Positions 1 to 10,731 of a DNA stretch of 46,595 nucleotides are shown here, piece by piece (within the stretch, counting starts at the first letter, position 1; each line of letters begins with the position of its first letter). Under the pieces are notes generated by a model. It ran no database searches, had not been told where the DNA came from, and saw only the letters and a list, made by a program, of their open reading frames with translations. The stretch is taken from assembly GCA_009377475.1 (NCBI GenBank), contig WHTY01000028.1:1-46595 (forward strand). Reading direction: 5' to 3'. The position numbers and the translations under genes were made by a program. The stretch is from Actinophytocola sp. GTDB lineage: Bacteria; Actinomycetota; Actinomycetes; Mycobacteriales; Pseudonocardiaceae.

Positions 1-492
<492 letters not shown>

Positions 493-704
493 GTGTGCCT
501 CCCTCGGGTTCTTCCTCTCGGGCGCGGGCCGTCCCGTGACCCCCAGGTGACGGCTGGTGCGCCACCGTTCACCGTGCCGCACCAGCGGTGTGACGGGTGT
601 GAAGGTCATCCGCTGTGCGCCTCGCGGGCTCGGCGGGCAGCGCGCGGCGACCGGCCCCGCGCGGTTCCTCCTGCGCCCAGTATCCCGTCCCGGTGCTCGG
701 ACGC

Positions 705-2051
705 TCAGCCGATCAGGCGTACCGCGTACGGGAGGATGTCGCCGTAGCGCACCGGGGTGACCCGCACCTGCATGCCGGACTGCGGCGCCTCGATCATCAT
801 GCCGTCGCCGAGGTAGAGCGCGACGTGGTGGATGCCGGCGGTGCCCCAGAACAGCATGTCGCCGCGCCGCATCTGCGAGAGCGGCACCTTGGTGCCCGAG
901 TCGTACTGGTAACCGCTGTAGTGCGGCAACGTCGTCACGCCCGCGAAGGCGTAGATCATCAGCCCCGAGCAGTCGAAGCCGATCTTGTTGTAGTCGCCGT
1001 AGCTGTCGGCGACGCCGTAGTCGCGGATGCCGTACGTCGGTCCCTGCGTGTTGCCACCGCCCCAGGCGTAGGGCACGCCGAGCTGCGACATCGCGCGGGA
1101 GATCACGGTCTCGACCGACGGCGAGGCTGGTGCGGGCGCGGCAGACCCGCCGCTGGGTGCTGGTGACGCGGCAGCGGCGGCCTGTTGCGCCTGCTGAGCT
1201 TCCTCCTCGCGCTTGGCCTGCAGCCAGTCCTGATAGCGCTCGCGCTGGTTCTCCAGACCCTTGACCTGGCGTTGTGCCTGGTAGAGCGCCCGCTGGACCG
1301 TGTCACGGTCGTTGGCGAACTCCTCGGCACGCGACGCCTGGCTCGCGCGGGCGTCCACGGCGGACTGGTACGCCTTGCGCGCGGCCTGCTTCGCCTGCTC
1401 CGCCTCCCGCTGCTTCGCCTCGGCCACCTCGACGGACTTGCGCGCGGCGGCGTCGGCGTTGGACTTCGCGACGCGGGCGGTGCTCAGGTCGTCGAGCGCG
1501 TCGAGCTGTTTGGAGCTGACGGCTTCGATGAGCTGCGCCCGCAGCAGCACCTCTTCCGGGCTGGACGAGGTGACGTACGCCGAGAGCGAGCCCATCTTGC
1601 TGCCTTGCTGGTAGCTGCCCGCGACGAACTCCTCGGTCTCCTCGCGCGCGGTGTCGACCGCCCGACCGGCCGTCGCGGCGGCCTCCCGCGCCCGCTCGGC
1701 GTCGAGCCGCGCCTGCTCGGCGGCGTTCGCGGCCTCCTCGGCGTCGACTCGTGCCTTGTTGGCGAGTTCGAGCTTGCGGGCCATCTCGTCCTTGAGGCTG
1801 GCGAGCTTGTCTTCCGCCTCGGCGAGCTGGTTGGTGAGCTTGCCGACCTCGTTGGCCCGATCTCGGGCGGTGTCCCTGCTCTCGTCCAGCTCGGAGTCGC
1901 TCGGGTTCGGCGGTGGCGGCGGTACGGCGACCGCTGGCGACGCCCCCAGCACGAACGCGAGACCAGCAGCGACCGCAGCGACCCATCCGGCCGCCGCAGC
2001 GTGCTTCCGCTTGCCGCGCTTCCGCTGCTCTCCCCGCTGCTGCGCTGACAC
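705..2051 (-). CDS. ripA: RipA-like NlpC/P60 peptidoglycan endopeptidase
   Basis: Secreted cell-wall hydrolase expected to cut peptide bonds within peptidoglycan stems, as RipA does at the division septum. The 448-aa product has a basic N-terminus and hydrophobic signal segment (about 20-42, ending ASPAVA), a proline patch, a long Ala/Glu/Lys/Arg-rich coiled coil (about 50-285), a Pro/Ala/Ser linker and a C-terminal NlpC/P60 domain (about 310-448). Catalytic Cys is in FDCSGL and His in GIHHVALYLG. The GTG start at 2051 has a strong GGGAGGTGGAG site. The coiled coil plus C-terminal P60 layout is the RipA architecture, in which the helical part can hold the enzyme inactive. It is divergent from acnA and upstream of moxR, the same neighbourhood as Rv1475c-Rv1479. 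Orthology with RipA rather than RipB rests on architecture and synteny. Confidence 0.88.
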   Translation of the reverse strand: MSAQQRGEQRKRGKRKHAAAAGWVAAVAAGLAFVLGASPAVAVPPPPPNPSDSELDESRDTARDRANEVGKLTNQLAEAEDKLASLKDEMARKLELANKARVDAEEAANAAEQARLDAERAREAAATAGRAVDTAREETEEFVAGSYQQGSKMGSLSAYVTSSSPEEVLLRAQLIEAVSSKQLDALDDLSTARVAKSNADAAARKSVEVAEAKQREAEQAKQAARKAYQSAVDARASQASRAEEFANDRDTVQRALYQAQRQVKGLENQRERYQDWLQAKREEEAQQAQQAAAAASPAPSGGSAAPAPASPSVETVISRAMSQLGVPYAWGGGNTQGPTYGIRDYGVADSYGDYNKIGFDCSGLMIYAFAGVTTLPHYSGYQYDSGTKVPLSQMRRGDMLFWGTAGIHHVALYLGDGMMIEAPQSGMQVRVTPVRYGDILPYAVRLIG

Positions 2052-2453
2052 GACGCTCCACCTCCCGGTCCGACGGCCCCGCGCGCACTCACTTTTCCCT
2101 GGCAGCGCGCGTGCACTGCACCGGACTTGTCACTTCAGCAGGCAAACACTGTCACATGCGACGCACCTTCACCACTTGTCACGCCCATTGGCGAACGCCT
2201 CACGAGCCACATCCGTCACACCGGCGCAACTCGGCCCTTAGCGCGGCGGGGTTGACGCTTCTTGCGTTCACACGGTGTGGCCGTGACCTGCGAGAACGCC
2301 GCGCCGCACGCTCTCGACGCCCACCCGGCGGAACCGCTGCGCCGGACGGGTACCGACGGCCGCACAGCGCGCGACGGCCTGTCGCAGCGGAGATCAAGAT
2401 TCACCCGTCCGAGCGAGGCCAGCGTCGTTCAGCTCACACCGGCCCACCCCGTC

Positions 2454-2482
2454 TTGAAACCTAAACAGGACAGGCGTACTGT
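2454..2482 (+). promoter_or_regulatory. Probable acnA promoter
   Basis: TTGAAA (2454-2459) and TACTGT (2477-2482) are separated by 17 bp, a good housekeeping-sigma arrangement. The -10 box lies inside the AcnR operator (2466-2481), so a bound repressor would block polymerase directly. A leader of roughly 170 nt would precede the acnA start codon. Confidence 0.65.
2466..2481 (+). promoter_or_regulatory. AcnR operator upstream of acnA
   Basis: CAGGACAGGCGTACTG fits the AcnR consensus I recall from corynebacteria and mycobacteria, CAGNACnnnCGTACTG, at every defined position. It is embedded in a wider inverted repeat, CTAAACAG (2461-2468) and CTGTTTAG (2479-2486), separated by 10 bp. Its position over the -10 box predicts repression. 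A second copy with one mismatch lies upstream of acnR at 15402-15417. Confidence 0.85.
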
Positions 2483-2660
2483 TTAGTGTGGGTGATCACG
2501 GTACGCGGCTCCCGCGTTCGCCGACGTCTCGCTCATACGCGAGACTCACAGCCACGAACCCGACACTGGCTTCCACCGCAGCTGTGAGGGCGCTCCGCCG
2601 CACGCGCGAGGGTCGCCCCCACCTGAGAACTGGACACCGCCGAGCTCGATGGAGAGAGAC

Positions 2661-5486
<2,826 letters not shown>

Positions 5487-5525
5487 CGGCGTGACGACCC
5501 CGCGACGGATCTCTGTAGCGGACGC

Positions 5526-5564
5526 GAAGCGGGCCCGCCGGCAGTCGCCGGTGCGGCCCGCTTC
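5526..5564 (+). terminator. Intrinsic-type terminator after acnA
   Basis: Strong GC hairpin 40 bp after the acnA stop. GAAGCGGGCC (5526-5535) pairs with GGCCCGCTTC (5555-5564), with additional inner pairing of GCCGGC. The following sequence is not U-rich, as is common in high-GC actinobacteria. Confidence 0.7.
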
Positions 5565-5648
5565 CGTGTGCGCGGGTCGGCGAGGCAGAGCGGCGCGGCT
5601 GGCGGGACCGTGCTCGTCGCTGTCCACGGCACTCGGCGAGGCCGACCG

Positions 5649-6365
5649 GTGACCACGACACTGCTGGTCGCGGGCCTTGTGCTGTTGGTCGGCGCGCTCG
5701 TGCAGGGCGTCGTCGGCTACGGCATGAACCTCGTCGTCGCTCCGCTGCTGACGCTCATCGACCCGAGCCTGGTGCCGGTTCCGCTGCTGCTCATCGCGTC
5801 GGTGCACGCGCTGCTCGCCGCCACCCGCGAACGCGGCCACGCCGACTGGCAGGGCGTCGGCTGGGCGATGGCAGGACGTCTTCCCGGCATCGCACTCGGT
5901 GTCGCCGTCGTCGCGCTGTTGCCGCCCGGCCCGTTCGCGATGGCCGTCGCGCTGGCGGTGCTGCTCTGCGTCGGACTGTCCCTGCTGACGTGGCGACCCA
6001 CGCCGACACCGCGCTCACTGTTAGTGGCAGGGATCGCCAGCGGTACCTTCGGCACCGCCGCCGCGATCGGCGGCCCACCGATCGCCCTGCTCTACCAGCA
6101 CGCCGCTGGCCCGACCATCCGCGCGACGCTCGCGGTGTACTTCGCGGTCGGCTCGCTCGTGTCCGTCGGCGCGCTCACGCTGACCGGTCAGGTGCTTGGC
6201 GAGCCGGTGCTCCACGCCGCGCTGCTGCTGCCGTTCCTTTTCGGCGGGTTCTGGCTGTCCACGCCGTTGCGCCGGTTCATCGACGGCCGCTGGATGCGCC
6301 CTGCCGTCCTCACCGTCGCCGTCGCCAGCGCCATCGTCCTGCTCGGCCGCGCGCTGCTGGGGTAA
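5649..6365 (+). CDS. TauE/SafE-family membrane permease
   Basis: Integral membrane protein of about 238 aa with roughly eight hydrophobic helices. The GALVQGVVGYGMNLVVAP segment near the N-terminus and the related GIASGTFGTAAAIGGPPIALL segment in the middle are the two internal repeats that characterise the TauE/SafE (sulfite/organosulfonate exporter) family. The likely role is export or uptake of an anion such as a sulfonate; the substrate cannot be told. I use GTG 5649 rather than an in-frame GTG at 5568, because the upstream codon lies immediately after the acnA terminator and the extra 27 residues are not membrane-like. It is the first gene of the segment separating acnA from acnR, and is followed by a large palindrome that probably ends its transcript. 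Confidence 0.82.
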   Translation: MTTTLLVAGLVLLVGALVQGVVGYGMNLVVAPLLTLIDPSLVPVPLLLIASVHALLAATRERGHADWQGVGWAMAGRLPGIALGVAVVALLPPGPFAMAVALAVLLCVGLSLLTWRPTPTPRSLLVAGIASGTFGTAAAIGGPPIALLYQHAAGPTIRATLAVYFAVGSLVSVGALTLTGQVLGEPVLHAALLLPFLFGGFWLSTPLRRFIDGRWMRPAVLTVAVASAIVLLGRALLG

Positions 6366-6813
6366 CCCGCCGCCGTCCGGTGCCGCACGGGGTGCGCCGG
6401 CAGGGCGAGCCGAAGGTGGCCTTCGGTACATATGCGGTACCGAAGGCCACCTTCGGCTCGCCCTCAACGCACCATCGAGTGAGATTCCCGAACTCGTCGC
6501 GGGCGCATTCCCGTTTTCATTGCGCGCAATTCCGTTTTCACGTCGTCCCGGCGTTCCGGACGACGGCTGACGCCGCGGGGTCGACGTCCGCACACTCCGC
6601 TGACCAGCGGTAATAGCCACGCGCGCCGCACGGCACGTCACCCGCGGCAGCACACCCGCGCATCGCGGCCCCGCGCACCAAGCCTCATCACTCGCTGGAG
6701 TGAGTAGTCACTACTCCGATCGCGCTGTAACGTTTCGCACGTCGCGATGGATATACCAGACAAAGCCGGTCTCGTTCTGATGACCGCTGCCCTTACGAGG
6801 AAAGCCCACCTTA
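6366..6813. other. Intergenic region upstream of the first transpeptidase gene
   Basis: About 450 bp with no gene. It contains the 61-bp palindrome (6403-6463), a direct repeat of CCGTTTTCA (6511-6519 and 6532-6540) flanking the palindrome TTGCGCGCAA (6520-6529), and the 15-bp inverted repeat GAGTAGTCACTACTC (6702-6716) about 100 bp upstream of the transpeptidase start. The last could be an operator. No promoter can be assigned with confidence. Confidence 0.45.
6403..6463. repeat. Perfect 27-bp-arm palindrome, probable bidirectional terminator
   Basis: A perfect inverted repeat: arm 6403-6429, 7-nt loop ATATGCG (6430-6436), arm 6437-6463. Each arm itself contains GAAGGTGGCCTTC, a self-complementary core. 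It lies 37 bp after the permease stop. A structure this long would fold in either transcript direction and most likely terminates transcription. It could also be a dispersed repeat element. Confidence 0.8.
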
Positions 6814-7653
6814 GTGACAAGCCAGGACACTCCGCGCACGCCACAGCGAGACAGTGCGTCGACCAGACTCGCGTATGTGCTGACCGGCGTACTGCTGGTC
6901 GCCCTCGGGCTGGTGGCAGTCATGGTCCTGGCCGCGAGCGGCCACACCATCACCGGCACACCCACCACAACGAGTCACCAGAAGAAGCAGGTCACGCTCA
7001 GCTCGCTGGTCGAGTCCACCACGCACACCAGGCTGGATCGTGCCCCGCGCGACCCGAACCCACAGCAGGCCACCGAGGGCTGGATCGTGCGACCCACGAA
7101 GGTCATCGCCCTCCGTGACGCCCCTGGTGGGCGGCCGTTCGGCAAGGTCGGCCCGAAGCAGATCGGCGAGACGTGGCTGCCCGTCATCGCGCAACGCGGC
7201 CAGTGGACCCAGGTGTTGCTGCCGTCCAAGCCCAATGGCTCGACCGGCTGGCTGCGCAGTGCGCACGTGGAGCGGACGCAGACGCCATACCTCATCCGCG
7301 TCCACCTGTCCTCGATGACGCTGGAGTTGTCCTACCACGGCCGCGAGATGAACAGCTGGACGATCGGGATCGGCAAACCCGACACACCGACACCAATCGG
7401 CCGTACCTTCATACTCGGGTCTATCGTTGATCCGAATCAGACGTACTCACCCATCATTCTTCCGCTCGGCTCGCACAGTGAAACGCTGGACAGCTTCGGC
7501 GGAGGCCCCGGCACGGTGGCGATCCATACCTGGCCAACCACCGACGTCCTGGGAACCGCGAGCAGTAACGGCTGCATCCGGGTCTCCCAGGAGGCGCTCA
7601 ACCAACTCACCCGAGTTCCACTGGGCACGCTCGTCCTGGTGGATCAGCAGTAA
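6814..7653 (+). CDS. L,D-transpeptidase (YkuD), copy 1
   Basis: Envelope enzyme that should form 3-3 peptidoglycan cross-links or attach a partner to tetrapeptide stems. The 279-aa product has one N-terminal membrane segment (about 19-41), a short linker, an SH3-like domain (about 88-150, RPTKVIALRDAPGG... to GSTGWL) and a YkuD domain (about 157-279). Active-site residues are His238 in AIHTWP and Cys254 in SSNGCIRV; the usual SHGC is SNGC here, so the histidine next to the cysteine is replaced by Asn. GTG start at 6814, with GAGGAAAG about a dozen bases upstream. The secreted-protein gene starts 15 bp downstream, implying one transcript. The pair is duplicated at 8903-10540; the two transpeptidases share most of their extracellular sequence. 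Confidence 0.9.
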   Translation: MTSQDTPRTPQRDSASTRLAYVLTGVLLVALGLVAVMVLAASGHTITGTPTTTSHQKKQVTLSSLVESTTHTRLDRAPRDPNPQQATEGWIVRPTKVIALRDAPGGRPFGKVGPKQIGETWLPVIAQRGQWTQVLLPSKPNGSTGWLRSAHVERTQTPYLIRVHLSSMTLELSYHGREMNSWTIGIGKPDTPTPIGRTFILGSIVDPNQTYSPIILPLGSHSETLDSFGGGPGTVAIHTWPTTDVLGTASSNGCIRVSQEALNQLTRVPLGTLVLVDQQ

Positions 7654-7668
7654 CAGAAGGGTAACCCT

Positions 7669-8529
7669 ATGAGACCTCGTGCGCTGGCGGGCGCCGGAGC
7701 CACCGCACTGGGTGCGGTCACGGCCATTGCCGCCATTGTCATCGGAACCGCAGCTGGAGCCGCATCGCCTGAAGCGGAGACCGAGTACGTTCCGTCCTCG
7801 GCCTACGGCATCGCGGCGGAAGGCCCCGTGCCCATCGACCCGACGCCGCACGTCGAGTCCACCGACGGCAGCAGGCAGGAGAACTCGGTGCTCACGGTGC
7901 CGGAGAATCCGCTGGTCTCGCTGGAGGTGGCCAAGGTGGTGGCCGACGAGTCGTCCGCGTCGGCCGAGCTGCTCAACCTCGGTCTCGTTCCCGGCGCCGA
8001 GCTGCCGGAGCAGCTCGCCGCGCTGAACGAGCCGCTGCAACAGCTCATGAGCGGCCTGGAACCGGCGTGCGAGGCGGAGAACCCCGCTGAGCCGGTCACC
8101 GAAGCGCTGAGCGACGTGCTGCCGAGCGAGATCGTCGAGCAGATCGACCCACAGACGCTCTGCGCCAGCATCACCACGGCGGAGACCCCCGCGCTGGTCA
8201 CCATCGAACTGGTGAAGGTGTCCTGTGACGCGAAGAGCGGTTCCGTCGAGATCGCGAACGTGTCCCTGCTGGGCCAGCAGGTGGCGATCCCGCCGCTGGA
8301 GAACGAGACGCCGATCCTGCCGGAAAACCCCCTGGTCACGATCACGGCCAACAAGCAGACCACCAACGACGACGGCTCGTTCACCGTTGTCGGGCTGGAG
8401 ATCGACCTCGGTGGCGGCGCCGAGGTGATCACGCTCGGTGCCGCCACGTGCGGGTTCTCCGAAACCACGACGCCGCCTCCGCCACCGCCGCCCACGCCCG
8501 TCACCACGGGACTGCCGGTGACCGGTTAA
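7669..8529 (+). CDS. Secreted protein with C-terminal TTGLPVTG, copy 1
   Basis: A 286-aa exported protein of no assigned function. It has a signal peptide (about 1-31, RPRALAGAGATALGAV... to TAAGAA), a conserved mature start (SSAYGIAAEGPVPIDP), and a core homologous to copy 2 at 9788-10540, with paired cysteines Cys186 and Cys261. A copy-specific insert carries Cys134 and Cys165. The end is a Pro-rich linker followed by TTGLPVTG at the very terminus. LPVTG looks like a sortase box, but the hydrophobic helix and basic tail that must follow one are absent; the stop codon comes directly after it. The mature start resembles actinobacterial choice-of-anchor-type surface proteins as I remember them (not verified). 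It is co-transcribed with the upstream L,D-transpeptidase, suggesting a joint cell-wall role. Confidence 0.8.
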   Translation: MRPRALAGAGATALGAVTAIAAIVIGTAAGAASPEAETEYVPSSAYGIAAEGPVPIDPTPHVESTDGSRQENSVLTVPENPLVSLEVAKVVADESSASAELLNLGLVPGAELPEQLAALNEPLQQLMSGLEPACEAENPAEPVTEALSDVLPSEIVEQIDPQTLCASITTAETPALVTIELVKVSCDAKSGSVEIANVSLLGQQVAIPPLENETPILPENPLVTITANKQTTNDDGSFTVVGLEIDLGGGAEVITLGAATCGFSETTTPPPPPPPTPVTTGLPVTG

Positions 8530-8551
8530 GCCAGCCAACGACTACCCATAC

Positions 8552-8590
8552 AGAAAGGTGCTTCCACCCACTCGGTGGAGGCACTTTTCT
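8552..8590 (+). terminator. Terminator after first transpeptidase/LPVTG pair
   Basis: Hairpin of AGAAAGGTGCTTCCACC (8552-8568) with GGTGGAGGCACTTTTCT (8574-8590), about 17 bp with two G-U pairs and the loop CACTC, 22 bp after the stop codon. Confidence 0.75.
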
Positions 8591-8902
8591 GCTGTTCTGA
8601 CAAATCTCCGCGGTGTTTCACCCAGCGTTAGCAAACTGTGGTTGTGCACGCTTCACGCAACGTCCGTTAACTTGGTTAAACATTTGTCACACGATAGCGT
8701 GATTTCCCAGCTCTGCCGTGCACGGAAGGCGCACGGAAGTAGGCCATTGGACCTACAGAATCCCCCGCGACACGCCCATTGGGCCCCCTGTTTTGCTGCG
8801 TTCAGCGGGCGTGTACTGTGCTCCCATCCAACACGGTTTTAATGTCCCGACCACACGGCACCGATCCCCACCGGGGCCGCACAGACAAAGGGTTTTAGCA
8901 AT
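8591..8902 (+). promoter_or_regulatory. Intergenic region with candidate promoter for second pair
   Basis: About 310 bp between the terminator of pair 1 and the second transpeptidase. TTGGTT (8672-8677) and TAGCGT (8695-8700) with a 17-bp spacer are a possible promoter about 200 bp upstream of the start. GTTAACTTGGTTAA (8666-8679) forms short direct repeats that overlap it. The second pair is therefore probably an independent transcription unit. Confidence 0.35.
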
Positions 8903-9772
8903 TTGACCAACGACGAGTTCGAGTCCAGCAATGACGCGAGCGCTCCTGCGGCGAATAACGCCCAGGGACGCAGCTGGAAATTCATTCTCATCTCCGCTGG
9001 AGCGGGCGTTCTCGCGGTAGCGCTCGTCCTCGGCGGCGTCATGTGGTTCAGCGGTAGCACCTCCGGCGAGCCGCAGGCCGCGCCGCAGCAGACGGAGACC
9101 ACCGGCGACGTCACACTCGCCGAGCTCACCGAGTCGACGACGCACGAGAAGTTCGACGCCGCTCCCCGCGACAGCGCGCCGCAGGAGGTCACCGACGGCA
9201 CCGTGGTGCACCCGCAGCAGATGACCAAGGTCTACGACGCGCCGGACGGCACGCCGTTCGCCAAGATCGGCCCGAAACAGCTCGGCGACACCTGGCTACC
9301 CGTTGTCGCCACGCAGGACGGCTGGTCGCAGGTGCTGCTGCCGTCCAAGCCCAACGGAGCGACCGGGTGGATCAGCGACGACGCCGTCCTCCGCGACAGC
9401 ACCCCGTACCTGATCCGCGTGCACCTTGACTCCCGCACGATCGAGCTGCGCAAGGACGGTCAGCAGCTCGGCTCATGGCCGATCGGCATCGGCAAGAAGG
9501 ACACCCCGACCCCGACCGGACGGACGTTCCTGCTCGGTTCGTTCGTCGACCCCAACCAAGATTTCTCCCCGGTCATCCTCCCGCTGGGATCGCACAGCGA
9601 AACGCTGGACACCTTCGGCGGTGGACCGGGAACGGTCGCCATCCACACCTGGCCGACCTCCAGTGTCTTCGGGACCAGGTCCAGCCACGGCTGCATCCAG
9701 GTTCCCGAGGACGCGCTCAATCGCCTCACCGAGGTACCACTGGGGACGCTCGTCCTCGTGGATCAGCACTGA
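8903..9772 (+). CDS. L,D-transpeptidase (YkuD), copy 2
   Basis: Paralogue of the transpeptidase at 6814-7653: 289 aa with an N-terminal membrane segment (about 25-50), an SH3-like region (about 100-160) and a YkuD catalytic domain (about 167-289). Catalytic His248 is in AIHTWP and Cys264 in SSHGCIQV. This copy keeps SHGC but has Gln where CIR usually has Arg, the reverse of copy 1, which keeps CIR but has SNGC. The start is a rare TTG at 8903; no ATG or GTG gives the same cytoplasmic N-terminus. The partner secreted protein starts 15 bp after the stop codon, exactly as in pair 1. The linker after the membrane helix is richer in Gln/Thr/Glu than in copy 1. The acceptor of the transpeptidation cannot be told from sequence. 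Confidence 0.9.
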   Translation: MTNDEFESSNDASAPAANNAQGRSWKFILISAGAGVLAVALVLGGVMWFSGSTSGEPQAAPQQTETTGDVTLAELTESTTHEKFDAAPRDSAPQEVTDGTVVHPQQMTKVYDAPDGTPFAKIGPKQLGDTWLPVVATQDGWSQVLLPSKPNGATGWISDDAVLRDSTPYLIRVHLDSRTIELRKDGQQLGSWPIGIGKKDTPTPTGRTFLLGSFVDPNQDFSPVILPLGSHSETLDTFGGGPGTVAIHTWPTSSVFGTRSSHGCIQVPEDALNRLTEVPLGTLVLVDQH

Positions 9773-9787
9773 TAAGGAGTTCAATCA

Positions 9788-10540
9788 ATGCGCAGATCTA
9801 CCGCAGGAGCAGCAGCGGCGGCCATCGGTGCCGCTACCGCTGTGACGGCGCTTGTCATCGGCGCCACCACCGGTTCGGCCGCGACCGGCGAGTCGTCGGC
9901 GTACGCCGTCGCCGCCAGCGGCCTCATCCCCCTCGAGCCGCAGCAGTTGGTCTCGTCCGATGGCACGCAGACCAACTCATCGGAACTCATCAAGATCCCG
10001 GAGAACGACCTGCTGACCGCTCGGGTGCTCGGCACCGACGCCGGTGACAACATGGCCGCCGCCGAGGTCGCCGACGTCACCGTCGGTGGTCAGCTCAACG
10101 CCTCGGTGATCGAGGCGACCTGTGAGGGCACCAGCGGCCAGACCACGATCGTCGGCCTTGAGATCCCCGGCGAGGACTTCGAGCAGCGCATCCAGCCGGA
10201 GCCGAACACCGAGGTCATCCCTGGGCAGCTCGAGAGCGTCGCGAAGATCACCCTGAACCAGCAGGTCAAGAACGATGACGGCTCGTTCACGGTCAATGGT
10301 GTCGTCGTCGACCTGGTCGACGGCACGCAGGAGGTCATCGTCAGCTCGGCGACCTGTGCCGCTGACGGTGGCGCTGACGACGGTGGCGCCGACGATGGTG
10401 GCGCTGACGGTGGTGCTGACGGTGGTGCTGACGGTGGTGCTGACGGTGGTGCCGATGGTGGTGCCGATGGTGGCGCTGACGGTGGCCCGTCCGCCACGAA
10501 GCCGGCCCCGATCACCACGGGCCTGCCGGTGACCGGCTGA
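9788..10540 (+). CDS. Secreted Ala-Asp-Gly-repeat protein with C-terminal TTGLPVTG, copy 2
   Basis: A 250-aa exported paralogue of the protein at 7669-8529. It has a signal peptide (about 1-31), the conserved mature start SSAYAVAASGLIPLEP, a core with Cys112 and Cys190 that aligns with Cys186/Cys261 of copy 1 (shared NDDGSFTV segment), a highly acidic low-complexity tract of ADGG/ADDGG units (about 192-233), a short ATKPAPI linker, and the terminal TTGLPVTG. As in copy 1 the protein stops directly after LPVTG, with no sorting helix. The Asp/Gly tract is flexible and could bind calcium or span the wall; it replaces the polyproline tract of copy 1. ATG start with AAGGAG upstream. The function is unknown. 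Confidence 0.8.
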   Translation: MRRSTAGAAAAAIGAATAVTALVIGATTGSAATGESSAYAVAASGLIPLEPQQLVSSDGTQTNSSELIKIPENDLLTARVLGTDAGDNMAAAEVADVTVGGQLNASVIEATCEGTSGQTTIVGLEIPGEDFEQRIQPEPNTEVIPGQLESVAKITLNQQVKNDDGSFTVNGVVVDLVDGTQEVIVSSATCAADGGADDGGADDGGADGGADGGADGGADGGADGGADGGADGGPSATKPAPITTGLPVTG

Positions 10541-10559
10541 TCTCAGCCTGACTGGTTAC

Positions 10560-10611
10560 CACAGCGAAGGCCCGCCTGCCGAGAGTTCTCGGGAGGCGGG
10601 CCTTCGCTGTG
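10560..10611. terminator. Bidirectional terminator between LPVTG protein 2 and egtD
   Basis: Long hairpin: CACAGCGAAGGCCCGCC (10560-10576) pairs with GGCGGGCCTTCGCTGTG (10595-10611), with further inner pairing. It lies between convergent genes and can serve both. Confidence 0.8.
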
Positions 10612-10731
10612 CGTGGACTCCGGGACCGTCCTGACCGGACGATCTTGCGACGTTTCGGTTGCTATGACCACAACGTCTACAGCTTCCACTGTGGACAGTG
10701 GGCGAGCCGTGGGCACCGGCGTGCGGCGCCG

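Larger units (their letters stand above)
2052..2660. other. Divergent intergenic region ripA/acnA
   Basis: About 600 bp without a convincing gene; the mycobacterial membrane-protein gene that sits here (Rv1476) is not visible. On the ripA side, GTCAC-core hexamers recur at 2128-2133, 2150-2156, 2177-2182 and 2215-2220, which could be sites for a response regulator such as MtrA, known to control ripA-type genes in actinobacteria (inference only). The acnA promoter and AcnR operator are at 2454-2482. No c-di-AMP (ydaO) riboswitch signature was found upstream of the hydrolase. Confidence 0.5.

Noticed and set aside
2052..2500. c-di-AMP (ydaO) riboswitch upstream of the NlpC/P60 hydrolase
   Set aside because: Such riboswitches are common before these genes in actinobacteria, but none of the conserved ydaO sequences is visible on the minus strand here.
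5568..5648. Upstream extension of the TauE-like permease from GTG 5568
   Set aside because: It begins directly after the acnA terminator and adds a non-hydrophobic, non-conserved leader.
7669..8529. Standard sortase-anchored protein
   Set aside because: LPVTG is present but the obligatory hydrophobic segment and positively charged tail are missing, and reading past the stop codon does not supply them.
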